From assembly GCA_905116865.2 (NCBI GenBank), contig CAJHNH020003188.1, positions 1-64,000 of the forward strand: a DNA stretch of 64,000 bases. Direction: 5' to 3'. Shown piece by piece: positions 47,283 to 58,238 of the stretch (its first letter is position 1; every line of letters starts with the position of its first letter). Origin of the DNA: Candidula unifasciata. Its lineage: Eukaryota > Mollusca > Gastropoda > Stylommatophora > Geomitridae. The position numbers and the translations under genes were made by a program. The notes below the pieces were generated by a model. The model ran no database searches. It had not been told where the DNA came from and saw only the letters and a program-made list of their open reading frames with translations.

Positions 47283-47470
47283 TTGTGGGATGCAATTTTT
47301 CGTTATTTGAAGCCCTACTCTGACTCTTGCCATGGGCTGCAATATAGCCCGGCCATATATATGGTCTAATGGCTAAATGCGGTTTCTGGGACCTCTCCAC
47401 GGTGATCCTCATCCACATGGTGGCACATTGTGTCATCGGGTGTTTATAGCTTGTGTGATGTCCTGGTGGG
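47283..47470 (+). mobile_element. Family F copy 2
   Basis: Counterpart of 28708-28870, with 25 extra bp (CCGGCCATATATATGG) in the middle. Same orientation. Confidence 0.65.
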
Positions 47471-47564
47471 GTAGAAAGTCCGTCCGTCAGTGTGGCCGCC
47501 TTGCAGTGACACTACTTCAGCTCCCATCTCGTAACAAAGCGGTTATTACTGTTGTTGTTACCAA

Positions 47565-47890
<326 letters not shown>

Positions 47891-47954
47891 AAGTTGACTG
47901 GTACCCCCTTTACTATCTCAGTGGGAGGGGCTAGGGGAGAGATATTTACGACAT

Positions 47955-48000
47955 ACAATCACAGAAGCCACAACTCTAATCACTGAACCACCCAAATCTG
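47955..48000 (-). mobile_element. tRNA-like SINE head fragment
   Basis: On minus, GGTGGTTCAGTGATTAGAGT is A box-like; no clear B box follows. Confidence 0.35.
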
Positions 48001-48504
48001 TCACCTCGTCTTTAACCGAATATTCAAGATTCGAAGAACACAAAAACGGAGGGAAAATGTGTGTATGTGTGTGGGGGGGGGGGGGGGGGGGGGGGGGGCA
48101 CTAAACAACGGTAAATACACCGGCTCTCAATTTGTTTTATTAAAAAAGCACCCACTTTATCATCCGACTCCTAACGGTTTATCATTCGGATTCGCGCCGT
48201 ATGAGAATATTGCTGTTCTAGAAACATTCAAGTTTTGCGCTGAACTAAAGAATTTATATTCCATCTGAAATCAACTGGTGCGTGAAACTGTATGGAGATA
48301 ACGGTCTTGTCAAATTTGAGAAGTTCGGGAAAATAAAATGGAAGACATAGACTGCTGTCGGAGTTTTGAAATTGATGAAGGTTGCACGGACAAAAAAGGG
48401 CGTTTTATTGCTATCAACATCATGAGGTGCCATGTCGGGTAGTGTAGATGGCAATGGTTTTTCTCTGACACAATTTTGTAGAGCTGTGGTTCCTATTTGC
48501 TTGA
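48001..48504. other. No gene recognised; 26-bp G-run
   Basis: The G-run covers 48073-48098; the remainder is unique. Confidence 0.5.
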
Positions 48505-48606
48505 ACGAACAAATAAACGAACGAACGAACAAACATTATTTTCAAAGGCTCACAAAATGGGCACGCAGGCCCGCATTACATTTGACCCTCCCAGACACTC
48601 ATCATT
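48505..48606 (-). mobile_element. Family E 3' end with TTCG tail
   Basis: On minus it reads GTCAAATGTAATGCGGGCCT, GCGTGCCCATTTTGTGAG, CCTTTGAAAATAATG and a (TTCG)n tail. Confidence 0.7.
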
Positions 48607-48617
48607 CACCCAGCAAA

Positions 48618-48745
48618 TGTTTTTGATCTATAAAGATTGGTGGGTAACGGGTCAACATCACGCCGGTCGCTTTTACTTCCCATAACATTTCGCTGGGACC
48701 CTTTTCAAGCCTGAGAGCAAAGGTAAGCTGTAAAATATCCACCTG
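48618..48745 (-). mobile_element. SINE A partial copy
   Basis: On minus it shows GGGAAGTAAAAGCGACCGGC and GTGATGTTGACCCGTTACCC in SINE A order; head missing. Confidence 0.55.
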
Positions 48746-48972
48746 GATGTGGGTTTACAAGGCATTCATTCTGCTGCCACTGACGGGGATATCATCATCA
48801 TCATGTGTCATGTGAACAATTGTGTGCCAGCATGGTTCCACATATGAGGCCACCATCGCTGTTGGCCGAACCATTTCTTGAAGCCTCCGACATGTGGTTA
48901 TACTGGAGAATCTACCACGTTGCATGAGGTCACAGAAGTGGGGTTTTAGGGGAAAATGCTTCAAATGTCTAT
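48746..48972. other. No gene recognised
   Basis: Unique spacer. Confidence 0.4.
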
Positions 48973-49085
48973 AGATGTGTTTCTACAGAAACATTCATCA
49001 AATTTCACGAGGTCTCAAAGATGTGTTTCTACATAAACATTTATCAAATTTCAGGAGGTCTCAAAGATGTGTTTCTACAGGAAAG
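48973..49085. repeat. 46-bp tandem repeat, about 2.5 copies
   Basis: AGATGTGTTTCTACA starts at 48973, 49019 and 49065, followed by AAACATT-ATCAAATTTCA. Looser relatives continue to about 49150. Confidence 0.75.
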
Positions 49086-49203
49086 TAAGGCCCTAGAGAT
49101 GAATTTCTTGAGGAAAATGAGGCCACAGGAATGTGTTTCTACAGGGAAATGGCTAAAATGTCATGACGCCCCAGGGATATGGTTCTTGAGTCATAGAACA
49201 CAT

Positions 49204-49419
49204 CACCTATCGCTAACATCAGAAGGAGATATACAACATCCGACACCAGAACATGTTATGACAACTGGTAAAATATATGGAAAGAGAGAAAGAGGAAGAC
49301 AACGAGAGAAGGCTCTTGGCGATCTGGTGTCATGGTTGGGAAGATTTCGCACGAACCGACCTCTACTGTTGAAGATTACAATTTGTGCGTACGCTAACGC
49401 CCTTCAGCAAGGCAGCTGA
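49204..49419 (+). pseudogene. Non-LTR reverse transcriptase C-terminal remnant
   Basis: The last part of a 132-codon plus frame encodes EHVMTTGKIYGKRERGRQRE, then KALGDLVSWLGRF. The (T)GKI-GKR-RGRQR-x-(4)-L--W pattern is the conserved basic tail after the thumb of many LINE RTs. The upstream part of the frame is the 46-bp repeat and not RT. The frame ends in TGA at 49417-49419. Confidence 0.65.
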
Positions 49420-50308
49420 TAATTTATTTCTAACCCTATTATAGGCCAATATACTCACGGACTATCGACCATATCTAAACAGAAGACCAGAACACACATG
49501 GGCGACTGGGGCGCTCAATGGCTTGCCGGTAGACGACCTGGTTGCCGGTGAAACATTGTTGCAAGACAGCTCTCGTTCTTGTGATGTAGCAGCCAAATAA
49601 CCGCGTATTTATCTATTTAGTTCGATATCACGTCTACTGGTGCTGGGATACGACACATGAAGACATTGTCGTTTGCTTACTTGAACTTGATTCTTCCCAC
49701 GATTGTCAAGCCATGTCAGGGACAGGTGCAGACGTCTCCGGGAGCAAGATGGATGGCTTCTGACGACCGCCATCTTGTCTGGCGTGTATCTGATGTCACC
49801 TGCTCTACCTGGGCTCTCGGGTGTCAAGGTAGGCTTCCTTTACGCTGGGTCGGGCCTCTACGGGACCACACTACGGTGGCTACGGACTGTTCCATAAGAG
49901 ACGGCGGTTTAATCCCGTACGTCAATGATTTTGCTGTTCCCCTACTGTAGAGTTTATTTCTCAACTTAGACAAGCACAGATGGGTACAATTAAACAGTAG
50001 AAAAGTTACTTGGGTGTCCTTATAAGGAGGTGCAGAACCGACTTCAGCCTTTTGTGTATGTTGTGCCATTTCCAAGCAAAGTTACTTTGGGTAGTTTGCC
50101 ATTGCTTACAGATGAATACCAAACCATTTGTAGTAGTTTCTGAGGAAGTTACTGTGATGGGAAAGCTCAGTACACCGAGTCCGTAGTAATGGTAAGGATT
50201 TAAATTGTGTATGCATTAAATCCTTACCATGACTTCAATATTGTGGGGATCTTCAGCACAGAGAACTACCGGAGAACAGTTATTGATAAACAAGAATCAT
50301 TCATCGAC
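49420..50308. other. 0.9 kb of unique sequence, no gene recognised
   Basis: A 97-codon plus frame (49657-49950) with a hydrophobic start has no recognisable domain and is overlapped by minus frames. Confidence 0.45.
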
Positions 50309-50653
50309 TGCGCAAGTGTGGACATTGACCGGAGAACTAAGTGCGCCGGTGTGGACATTGGCCAGAGAACTAACTGTGCAAGTGTGAACATTGGCCAGGG
50401 AACTAACTTTGCAAGTGTTCACATTGGCCGGAGAACTAACTGTGCAAGTGTGGACATTGGCCGAAGAACTAACTGTGCCAAGTGTGGACATTGGCCGGAG
50501 AACTAAGTGTGCCAAGTGTGGAAATTGGCCGGAGAGCTAACTGTGCCGGTGTGGACATTGACCGGAGAACTAACTGTGCCGGTGTGGACATTGACCGGAG
50601 AACTAACTGTGCCGGTGTGGACATTGACCGGAGAACTAACTGTGCCGGTGAAT
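50309..50653. repeat. 33-bp minisatellite, about 10 copies
   Basis: The core is GTGTGGACATTGACCGGAGA followed by ACTAACTGTGCCG. The frame reads an 11-residue unit, CAGVDIDRRTN. It is not a pentapeptide-repeat protein: the unit is 11 residues and has no flanking domain. Confidence 0.92.
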
Positions 50654-50870
50654 CAAAGACTGAGAACTAGGTGCTGGCACTGGATAGGACACACACTGAG
50701 AAAAGGGATTTTAATATAATTATAATGTCTGTGCGCTGAAACCAACAGGGGAACAGAGATAGACTGAGTCTTGAAACAAATGAAACGAGACATTATAGAC
50801 GGAGTTAAATAACATATGGAGGGAGCTATCATGGAAGAATAAAGACTCTGATTAGAGTAAACTTGCAGCC
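50654..50870 (+). pseudogene. Non-LTR reverse transcriptase C-terminal remnant
   Basis: LRTRCWHWIGHTLRKG is followed, after stops and shifts, by CALKPTGEQR. The R-R-W-(I/L)GH-LR motif and the ALxWxPQGxR block are the conserved C-terminal signature of LINE RTs. Stops show the copy is dead. It joins directly to the 33-bp array. Confidence 0.6.
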
Positions 50871-51023
50871 TCTTGGAGGATTCACTAACGACGAGGACGA
50901 GGAGATTCTATCATTGATTAGAGGAAAGCGTCATCGCATGTTCTCTGTCACATCATCCTTAAAGGTAATGTTGCCGGCAACATCAATTACTTCATCATCT
51001 AGCCTTTTTTTTTTTAAAGCACC
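50871..51023. other. No gene recognised
   Basis: Short spacer with a T-run near 51010. Confidence 0.4.
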
Positions 51024-51290
51024 TTGGAGTAGCTGCTAGACGCTTGACTGAGGATCCTGAGGTCGTGGGTTCAAATCTGAACGGAGCTGGATATTTGTGG
51101 GAAAAAAAACTTGGCTTCCAGGTGGAGCAGACCTTAAATGAGAACCAGGTATCAGTGGTAAGAAGTAAAGGAGGCCGGCGTGATGTTGACTACGCCAATT
51201 CATCGAACACCCATTAGTCTATTAAATATAGTTCTAGCCCTATATGCCAAATACAGCTGAATACGTGCAGATTGGATCTTTACTTTACTG
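51024..51290 (+). mobile_element. SINE A copy
   Basis: Head ACCTTGGAGTAGCTGCTAGA, B box GTCGTGGGTTCAAATC, then CTTGGCTTCCAGGTGGAGCA, AGAAGTAAAGGAGGCCGGCG, GATGTTGACTACGCC, CTAGCCCTATATGCC and a CTTTACTTTA end. Its 3' end runs straight into the next tandem repeat. Confidence 0.8.
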
Positions 51291-51452
51291 TTATGTAGTC
51301 TACCTTACTGTTATGTAGTCTACCTTACTGTTATGTAGTCTACCTGACTGTTGTATAGTCTACCTTACTGTTATGTAGTCTACCTTACTGTTGTGTAGTC
51401 TACCTTACTGTTATGTAGTCTACCTGACTGTCATGTAGTCTACCTGACTGCT
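51287..51452. repeat. 20-bp minisatellite, about 8 copies
   Basis: The unit is TTACTGTTATGTAGTCTACC, with TGACTG and TTGTGT variants. It starts at the SINE A 3' terminus. Confidence 0.9.
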
Positions 51453-52029
51453 TGTTTAGAATTGCCCTAAATAGTTGTGACAGTTATCTGTGAAACCACA
51501 ATTCTTTGGCTTGGACCTGTTATCTATATCAGATACGGCATTCACTTGTGGGGGGAAGCCATTCCTGCAGACACCAGGGGCAGACAATTGAGCCTTGTGA
51601 AAAGCCGATAGTCCTGGGAGTTACCGGCCTTGTGAATATATAGCTGCTGTGTTACCTGCCATAACGCCTGCGTGGTGTTTATATATAAATTTGTGTGTGC
51701 GTGTGTGTGTGTGCGTGTGTGTATGTGCATGTGTGCATGGTGTGTGTGTTGGGTAGGTGGGCGATGGGGACTTGAAGTGTGTGATGTGTATGAGATGTGT
51801 GGTGTTCGTGTGTGTATGTGTGTGTTATTTATGACCGTGAATCAACATCAAGTGTTTATAGATGGATTACATGAGGCTTCTCGATAAGTACAACAAATCT
51901 GCATTAAGCTGGTCTCGGTGTAACGGGTTTGGAATTTGACACAAAAGAAATATTCCCAGAAGATTTAAACAATGGTCCCGAATGTATCAAGAAAGGCTTG
52001 GATGATCCCAGAGCGATACGAGTGGAGGG
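51453..52029. other. GT-rich patch, no gene recognised
   Basis: GTGTGTG-rich segments cover 51690-51830; otherwise unique. Confidence 0.5.
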
Positions 52030-52525
52030 CAGTTCTAGTGGGGATAATCCTAGTGGACAGACAAGCCTGGGGCAGACAAGCCTAGTGGCAGACAAGCCTG
52101 GTGGCAGAAAAGCCTGGTGGCAGACAAGCCTAGTGGCAGACAAGCCTAGTGACTAACAAGCCTAGTGGCAGACAAGCCTAGTGACAAACAAGCCTAGTGG
52201 CAGACAAGCCTAGTGACAGACAAGCCTAGTATAGGACAAGCCTAGTGGCAGACAAGCCTAGTGGCAGACAAGCCTGGTGGCAGACAAGCCTAGTATAGGA
52301 CAAGCCTGGTGGCAGACAAGCCTAGTGGCAGACAAGCCTAGTGGCAGACAAGCCTAGTGGCAGACAAGCCTAGTGGCAGACAAGCCTAGTGGCAGACAAG
52401 CCTGGTGGCAGACAAGCCTGGTGGCAGACAAGCCTAGTATAGGACAAGCCTGGTGGCAGACAAGCCTAGTATAGGACAAGCCTAGTGGCAGACAAGCCTA
52501 GTATAGGACAAGCCTAATAAGGGAC
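52030..52525. repeat. 16-bp minisatellite, about 30 copies
   Basis: The unit is AGTGGCAGACAAGCCT, with GGTGGCAGA, AGTGACAGA and AGTATAGGA variants. Confidence 0.92.
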
Positions 52526-52604
52526 AATCCTGCCACAATGGAGAACTGAACCTTTACCTCTGGCACGGTACGTATGATCCTTTACCAGGACAACAATCCA
52601 TTCA

Positions 52605-52845
52605 AGTGTACTAGGTATATAGGGCAAGACCTATACTCTATAGCCCAATCGGCACTAGCTTGGTGATGTGGTCAACATTACGCTGACCGCTTTTACTTCC
52701 CTGGACTTCACCTAGAGACCATTTAGGGCTGGGTCGACCAAGAAGCCAAGCTTATATTTCAGACAAGGTCTGGCTCTATCTAAATCCGAACCCAAGACCT
52801 TCGCATGCACACACGAGCGTTTAGCCAGTCAGTTAACAGACTGGC
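52605..52845 (-). mobile_element. SINE A copy
   Basis: On minus: head CTGACTGGCTAAACGCTCGT, B box CTTGGGTTCGGATTT, CTTGGTCGACCCAGCCC, GGGAAGTAAAAGCGGTCAGC, GTTGACCACATCACC and a TATAGGTCTTGCCCTATAT tail. Confidence 0.75.
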
Positions 52846-53692
52846 AGAAAAACCAGAAGGAACAGGCAAGTAGCCGTGGTGACGTGCGATCTACAACACT
52901 GGACACTTTGTTCTGTTCACTGTAACATTCTTACCAGGGCGTTGTTCTGGCGGCCTAACTACTCTTTGTCATTTCAAACTGTCGTGGTGTTTTAGCTGTG
53001 TGCAGCACTTGTTTGTCCTTATCCGAGGAAATTATATCCATGTATGATTCAAATACAAACCCTATGCTCTATACATGTTTCCTGCCCTTTGTTAGAATCA
53101 AACCAGAAAACTTCTTACTACAGGAGTACATAGTGCAGCCAGAGAGCAAGAGGTAGACAACGATACAAGTTGTAGGCAGCGATACAAGTTGTAGGCAACA
53201 TGAAGAGATGGTCAAACAGCAGTCCTTAAAACAATTTATAACCATGACAATAGACAGAGCGTGTTGTAGATCCTTTGCAGCCAACTTTCATTGTGGAGAC
53301 GGCACCTCACTGATGACTGTACCCAACCCTTGTCTCAGCCAAGTCTAGAGATGTTAGACCAGAACTACTGACGAACGTGCAGTCATCGACCGGAAGGAAA
53401 TCGATGATGATAATCACGATAATGTGACGATCATTAGTATGCATGGGCCATTATCTGCGGTAAGCATGGGGTTGCCGGGTATTTGCATAACTTGTCAAAT
53501 ACGGACTGGAATATAATTTGTCGAAGCAAAGTTTTAATTAGGCTGTTGTAAATGTTGTTTCTGTGTTTAGAAGAATTCAATAGTTCTCTCGTGTAGGCAG
53601 AGTGCAGATATGACTTAGCCTGTTCCGACTTCAACAAATATGGCCGTATCTTGTATGTGCTATACGCCATTTCCGCATATATATGGTGTGTG
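52846..53692. other. No gene recognised
   Basis: ACAAGTTGTAGGCA occurs twice at 53164-53198; otherwise unique. Confidence 0.45.
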
Positions 53693-55520
53693 TATGTATG
53701 TATGAGTCCCTAAATGTATGTGTCCCTGTATGTATGAGTCCCTAAATGTATGTGTCCCTAAATGTATGTGTCCCTAAATGTATGAGTCCCTAAATGCATG
53801 TGTCCCTGTATGTATGAGTCCCTAAATGTATGTGTCCCTAAATGTATGTGTCCATGTATGTATGTGTCCCTGTATGTATGTGTCCCTGTATGTATGTGTC
53901 CCTAAATGTATCTGTCCCTAAATGTATGTGTCCCTAAATGTATGAGTCCCTAAATGTATGTGTCCCTAAATGTATGTGTCCCTAAATGTATGTGTCCCTA
54001 AATGTATGAGTCCTTAAATGTATGTGTCCCTAAATGTATGAGTCCTTAAATGTATGTGTCCCTAAATGTATGAGTCCTTAAATGTATGTGTCCCTAAATG
54101 TATGTGTCCCTAAATGTATGAGTCCCTAAATGCATGTGTCCCTGTATGTATGAGTCCCTAAATGTATGTGTCCCTAAATGTATGTGTCCATGTATGTATG
54201 TGTCCCTGTATGTATGTGTCCCTGTATGTATGTGTCCCTAAATGTATCTGTCCCTAAATGTATGTGTCCCTAAATGTATGAGTCCCTAAATGTATGTGTC
54301 CCTAAATGTATGTGTCCCTAAATGTATGTGTCCCTAAATGTATGAGTCCTTAAATGTATGTGTCCCTAAATGTATGAGTCCTTAAATGTATGTGTCCCTA
54401 AATGTATGAGTCCTTAAATGTATGTGTCCCTGTATGTATGTGTCCCTAAATGTATGTGTCCCTAAATGTATGTGTCCCTAAATGTATGAGTCCTTAAATG
54501 TATGTTTCCCTGTATGTATGAGTCCCTAAATGTATGTGTCCCTAAATGTATGTGTCCCTGTATGTATGTGTCTCTGTATATATGTGTTCCTGTATGTATG
54601 TTTCCCTGTATGTATGAGTCCCTAAATGTATGTGTCCCTGTATGTATGTGTCCCTGTATGTATGTGTTCCTGTATGTATGTTTTCCTGTATGTATGAGTC
54701 CCTAAATGTATGTGTCCCTGTATGTATGTGTCCCTGTATGTATGTGTCCCTAAATGTATCTGTCCCTAAATGTATGTGTCCCTAAATGTATGAGTCCCTA
54801 AATGTATGTTTCCCTGTATGTACGTGTCCCTGTATGTATGTGTCCCTGTATGTATGTGTCCCTGTATGTATGTGTCCCTGTATGTATGTGTCCCTGTATG
54901 TATGTGTCCCTGTATGTATGTGTCCCTGTATGTATGTGTCCCTGTATGTATGTGTTCCTGTATGTATGAGTCCCTAAATGTATGTTTCCCTGTATGTACG
55001 TGTCCCTGTATGTATGTGTCCCTGTATGTATGTGTCCCTGTATGTATGTGTCCCTGTATGTATGTGTCCCTGTATGTATGTGTTCCTGTATGTATGTTTC
55101 CCTGTATGTATGAGTCCCTAAATGTATGTGTCCCTGTATGTATGTGTCCCTGTATGTATGAGTCCCTAAATGTATGTGTCCTTGTATGTATGAGTCCCTG
55201 TATGCATGTGTCCCTGTATGCATGTTTCCCTGTATGTATGTGTCCCTAAATGTATGTGTCCCTGTATGTATGTGTCCCTGTATGTATGTGTCCCTGTATG
55301 TATGTGTCCCTGTATGTATGTGTCCCTGTATGTATGAGTCCCTAAATGTATGTGTCCCTGTATGTATGTGTCCCTGTATGTATGTGTCCCTGTATGTATG
55401 TGTCCCTGTATGTATGTGTCCCTGTATGTATGTGTCCCTGTATGTATGTGTCCCTGTATGTATGTGTTCCTGTATTTATGTGTCCCTGTATGTATGTGTC
55501 CCTGTATTTATGTACCCTGA
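53693..55520. repeat. 16-bp minisatellite, about 114 copies, higher-order structure
   Basis: The units are TATGTGTCCCTAAATG and TATGTGTCCCTGTATG. The AAATG type dominates the left two thirds and the GTATG type the right. A mixed block at 53791 recurs at 54127 (336-bp offset); another at 54791 recurs at 54967 (176 bp). Frames on both strands (SLYVCVPVCMCPCMYV, TYRDTYIQGHIHTG) are array products. Confidence 0.95.
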
Positions 55521-56210
55521 TAGGTAGGTGATCCAATTTGTACTTACCTATTTGACTTAATAGGCCAACCAATGCTTGATTTCGCGTCGGCAGCCTTGAC
55601 TCACCACGCCTTTTCTAGTCCCAGCTGTGCCTGAGGCGGCCTTGGAACACTTATAAAACGAAGTATAGAACAACATTTACAAGATAATCATGGGTCTGGA
55701 ACACATCCCCACAATCCCAAGATATCATAGAAACTGAAGCTTTTGTCTACTTCTCTTTTTACCGCTAATTTTCTACCTGGGTTTTCTTGCAACGAACGGG
55801 AAACAATAAAGTAATAAACTAATAAATAATGATAAAGGACACACGACATATATTTTGACAAATACCTTTGCAAGAGACGCTACAAAGTTGAGACAAAGCA
55901 GATGCCTGATTCAAGAGGTCTCTAAATAGATCCAGCGCGAGTTCTTCGATCACCAGTAAGCCGATTGCACCCGCCCTTTTTTCACCAGTCTCCTGTTTCT
56001 GCGAGCTGACAATCGGCTTACCCGTGGCCAACAAGACAAGATATGGACAAGCAATCTAGTAATTTTCTACTGACAGTTTCATTGTCATTGAATCTGTGTC
56101 CAGCTGTTTGTCTTTGAATAGACGGACATATTTTGTGTTCTTTAGATGGTATCCAGGCTTTCTGAGGTTATCTGTCTCATCATAGCTTTCCGGCACACGT
56201 CCTGAGAAAG
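55521..56210. other. No gene recognised
   Basis: Unique sequence with AATAAA-rich patches near 55805-55830. Confidence 0.45.
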
Positions 56211-56545
56211 TCTTCTTCTTCTTCTTCTTCTTCTTCTTCTTCTTCTTCTTCTTCTTCTTCTTCTTCTTCTTCTTCTTCTTCTTCTTCTTCTTCTTCTTCT
56301 TCTTCTTCTTCTTCTTCTTCTTCTTCTTCTTCTTCTCTTCTTTTTCTTCTCTTCTTTTTCTTCTTCTTCTTCTTCTTCTTCTTCTTCTTCTTCTTCTTCT
56401 TCTTCTTCTTCTTCTTCTTCTTCTTCTTCTTCTTCTTCTTCTTCTTCTTCTTCTTCTTCTTCTTCTTCTTCTTCTTCTTCTTTTTCTTCTTTTTCTTCTT
56501 CCTCATCATTATCATCATCTTCTTCTTCTTCTACTTCTTCTTATT
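56211..56545. repeat. (TTC)n microsatellite, about 330 bp
   Basis: Two long TTC tracts are separated by CTCTTCTTTTTCTT at 56334-56356. A GAA/TTC run of this length can form triplex DNA. Confidence 0.97.
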
Positions 56546-57402
56546 ATTATTATCATCATCATCATTATCATTTGTCCTCTTTTCACTCCCGTTGACTTTT
56601 ATTTATCAACTCCACTGTGTGTCTTTCTGCTCGTCTGTCTTCTTGTCTGTCTTTTGTTTGTCTGTATGCTGCCACTATGTTTGCTGTCTGTGTCCTAGAT
56701 TGTCTGCCTACCTGTCGGTCTGCATAACCTACTCAAGCTATTGCATAACTATTTGTGACCAACCATTATTGATTAATTCCAATAGTTCTTTTCCAGTAAT
56801 TACAATGTCAGCACACTAATGCGCCATTCAGTTCTCAGACGGAATGTTATGTTTGTTTTTACTGTGACCAGTTTGCTTTTTATGTGACCTAAACACAGAC
56901 TGTAACTATGGGGAACAGTTCTCTAGAAACATTGTCCTTTCATCATAGATTTGTATAGGCTGGGATGGAAACACTTAACTACTTTTCGGCAGGCAGACAG
57001 GCAGGCAGGCAGGCATGCTAACAACTGTACTACAAGCCGCAAAATGTTGTTTTATTTATATGTTTGCAATATCTTAAATCGTGAACTGTAACACGACGCG
57101 TGCTTCTCATTGGCTCATAAAATATATACGATGTATACAAAGTGCAGTATTGCTAGGGATACACAAATTATTAGTCCGACAAAGATCACAGAATTTCGTC
57201 GCTGTAAGAAAACAGCAGTAAATTACGAAATCATAAGGAAATAGGAAATGTAAGACCACATGTAACAATTCGTGTTGATTCGTACAGGAGTTTTCGAGAT
57301 ATTTGTTCAAGTGTGAGAGCAAGAGTTGGAGTTATCTTCCCAAAACAGTTGCCACTCAGTGTACGTGAGGACATTTTCTTTTCATTTTGACAGCCAAAAC
57401 CT
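56546..57402. other. No gene recognised
   Basis: GTCT-rich near 56630 and a GGCA run at 56991-57014; otherwise unique. Confidence 0.5.
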
Positions 57403-57478
57403 CAGGAAAGAACCCAGATCTTGCGACGTTAAAGCTAGAACCTTAACCACTAGACCAGACGATTCTAGGAACAACCAA
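57403..57478 (-). mobile_element. tRNA-Glu-like SINE head or pseudogene
   Basis: On minus it reads TCTGGTCTAGTGGTTAAGGT, close to the A box region of tRNA-Glu, with a B box-like GGGTTCTTTCC about 40 bp on. The acceptor and anticodon stems do not close, so it is not a working tRNA. The parent tRNA is inferred by similarity to known tRNA-Glu. Confidence 0.5.
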
Positions 57479-57555
57479 ACTTTGTCAGAGATTGACCTCT
57501 GACCTCCCCTTCGCTAGTCACCTTCAACTTTGCATGTTTCAATAACCCTCCAGCA

Positions 57556-57780
57556 AAGGGGCCCAGTGGCTAAGACCTCATCGATGGTCCCCTGGTGAGA
57601 TGGTCAGTGAGATGAAGAAATCGAATCCCTTGACCGGACACAGCAGAGACTGTCCACCATGTGTCGGGGACATCTGCGGACAAGTGATGGCTACTTTGCC
57701 TTGACTGGCCACTGGTCAATACCGACTGAGGGATTATCCCCCTTAGCCGGAAAGTTTGTGGACTTGAATTGCGTCTGTTG
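57556..57780 (+). other. Possible tRNA-like SINE, weak
   Basis: GGGCCCAGTGGCTAAGAC and AATCGAATCCC lie roughly one A-to-B-box distance apart. No second copy was seen in the window. Confidence 0.3.
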
Positions 57781-58014
57781 TTGATGGGTCTTTTTAAGGC
57801 TGTGACCTTTCTATCACGTACTTATTGTAGTTTTGATGAACATAATTAGGGGATCGGCTGTTCTGGTAATGAACGACAAAACATCTCAAAACCTTAGTGA
57901 TGTTGACTTTTGCAGCTACGGAGGCTGTTCGTACTGAGGATCGTGTATTTCTTTTGGTAAAATATATACATAGTTGTGTTGGCCAGAAACTTAGCAAATC
58001 TAGTATTTGATGCT
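57781..58014. other. No gene recognised
   Basis: Unique spacer. Confidence 0.4.
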
Positions 58015-58238
58015 AAGAGACTTCTCTTTAGTCTCCTTCCAGCACATGAGTTTTGTGTGCACATCTGTTTTACAGGTCTCACCTACTATGCAGATTTATT
58101 TTGGTTCTTCCCTCTCTGGCAGATTAACTCCTAAGATGAGGAAAATTCCTTAACTGGTCGCCTTTCACGACACGCTTGTTAATTAAGAGGTAGTGTGTAT
58201 TGTCTGTTTCCCTGAAATGGGGTACCAACATGGGGAGA
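58015..58238 (-). mobile_element. Family B copy, truncated
   Basis: Plus reads TGTGTGCACATCTGTTTTAC, AGGTCTCACCTACTATGCAG, GGTTCTTCCCTCTCTGGCAG, CTTTCACGACACGCTTGTTA and CCCTGAAATGGGGTACCAAC. The GAA-tail end is missing. Confidence 0.65.

Noticed and set aside
50207..50670. Repeat protein with CAGVDIDRRTN units, reminiscent of pentapeptide-repeat proteins
   Set aside because: The unit is 11 residues, lacks the A(D/N)LXX pattern, and is explained by the 33-bp minisatellite.
56180..56518. Poly-Lys/poly-Glu 112-codon frame
   Set aside because: Antisense of the TTC microsatellite switching phase at its interruption.
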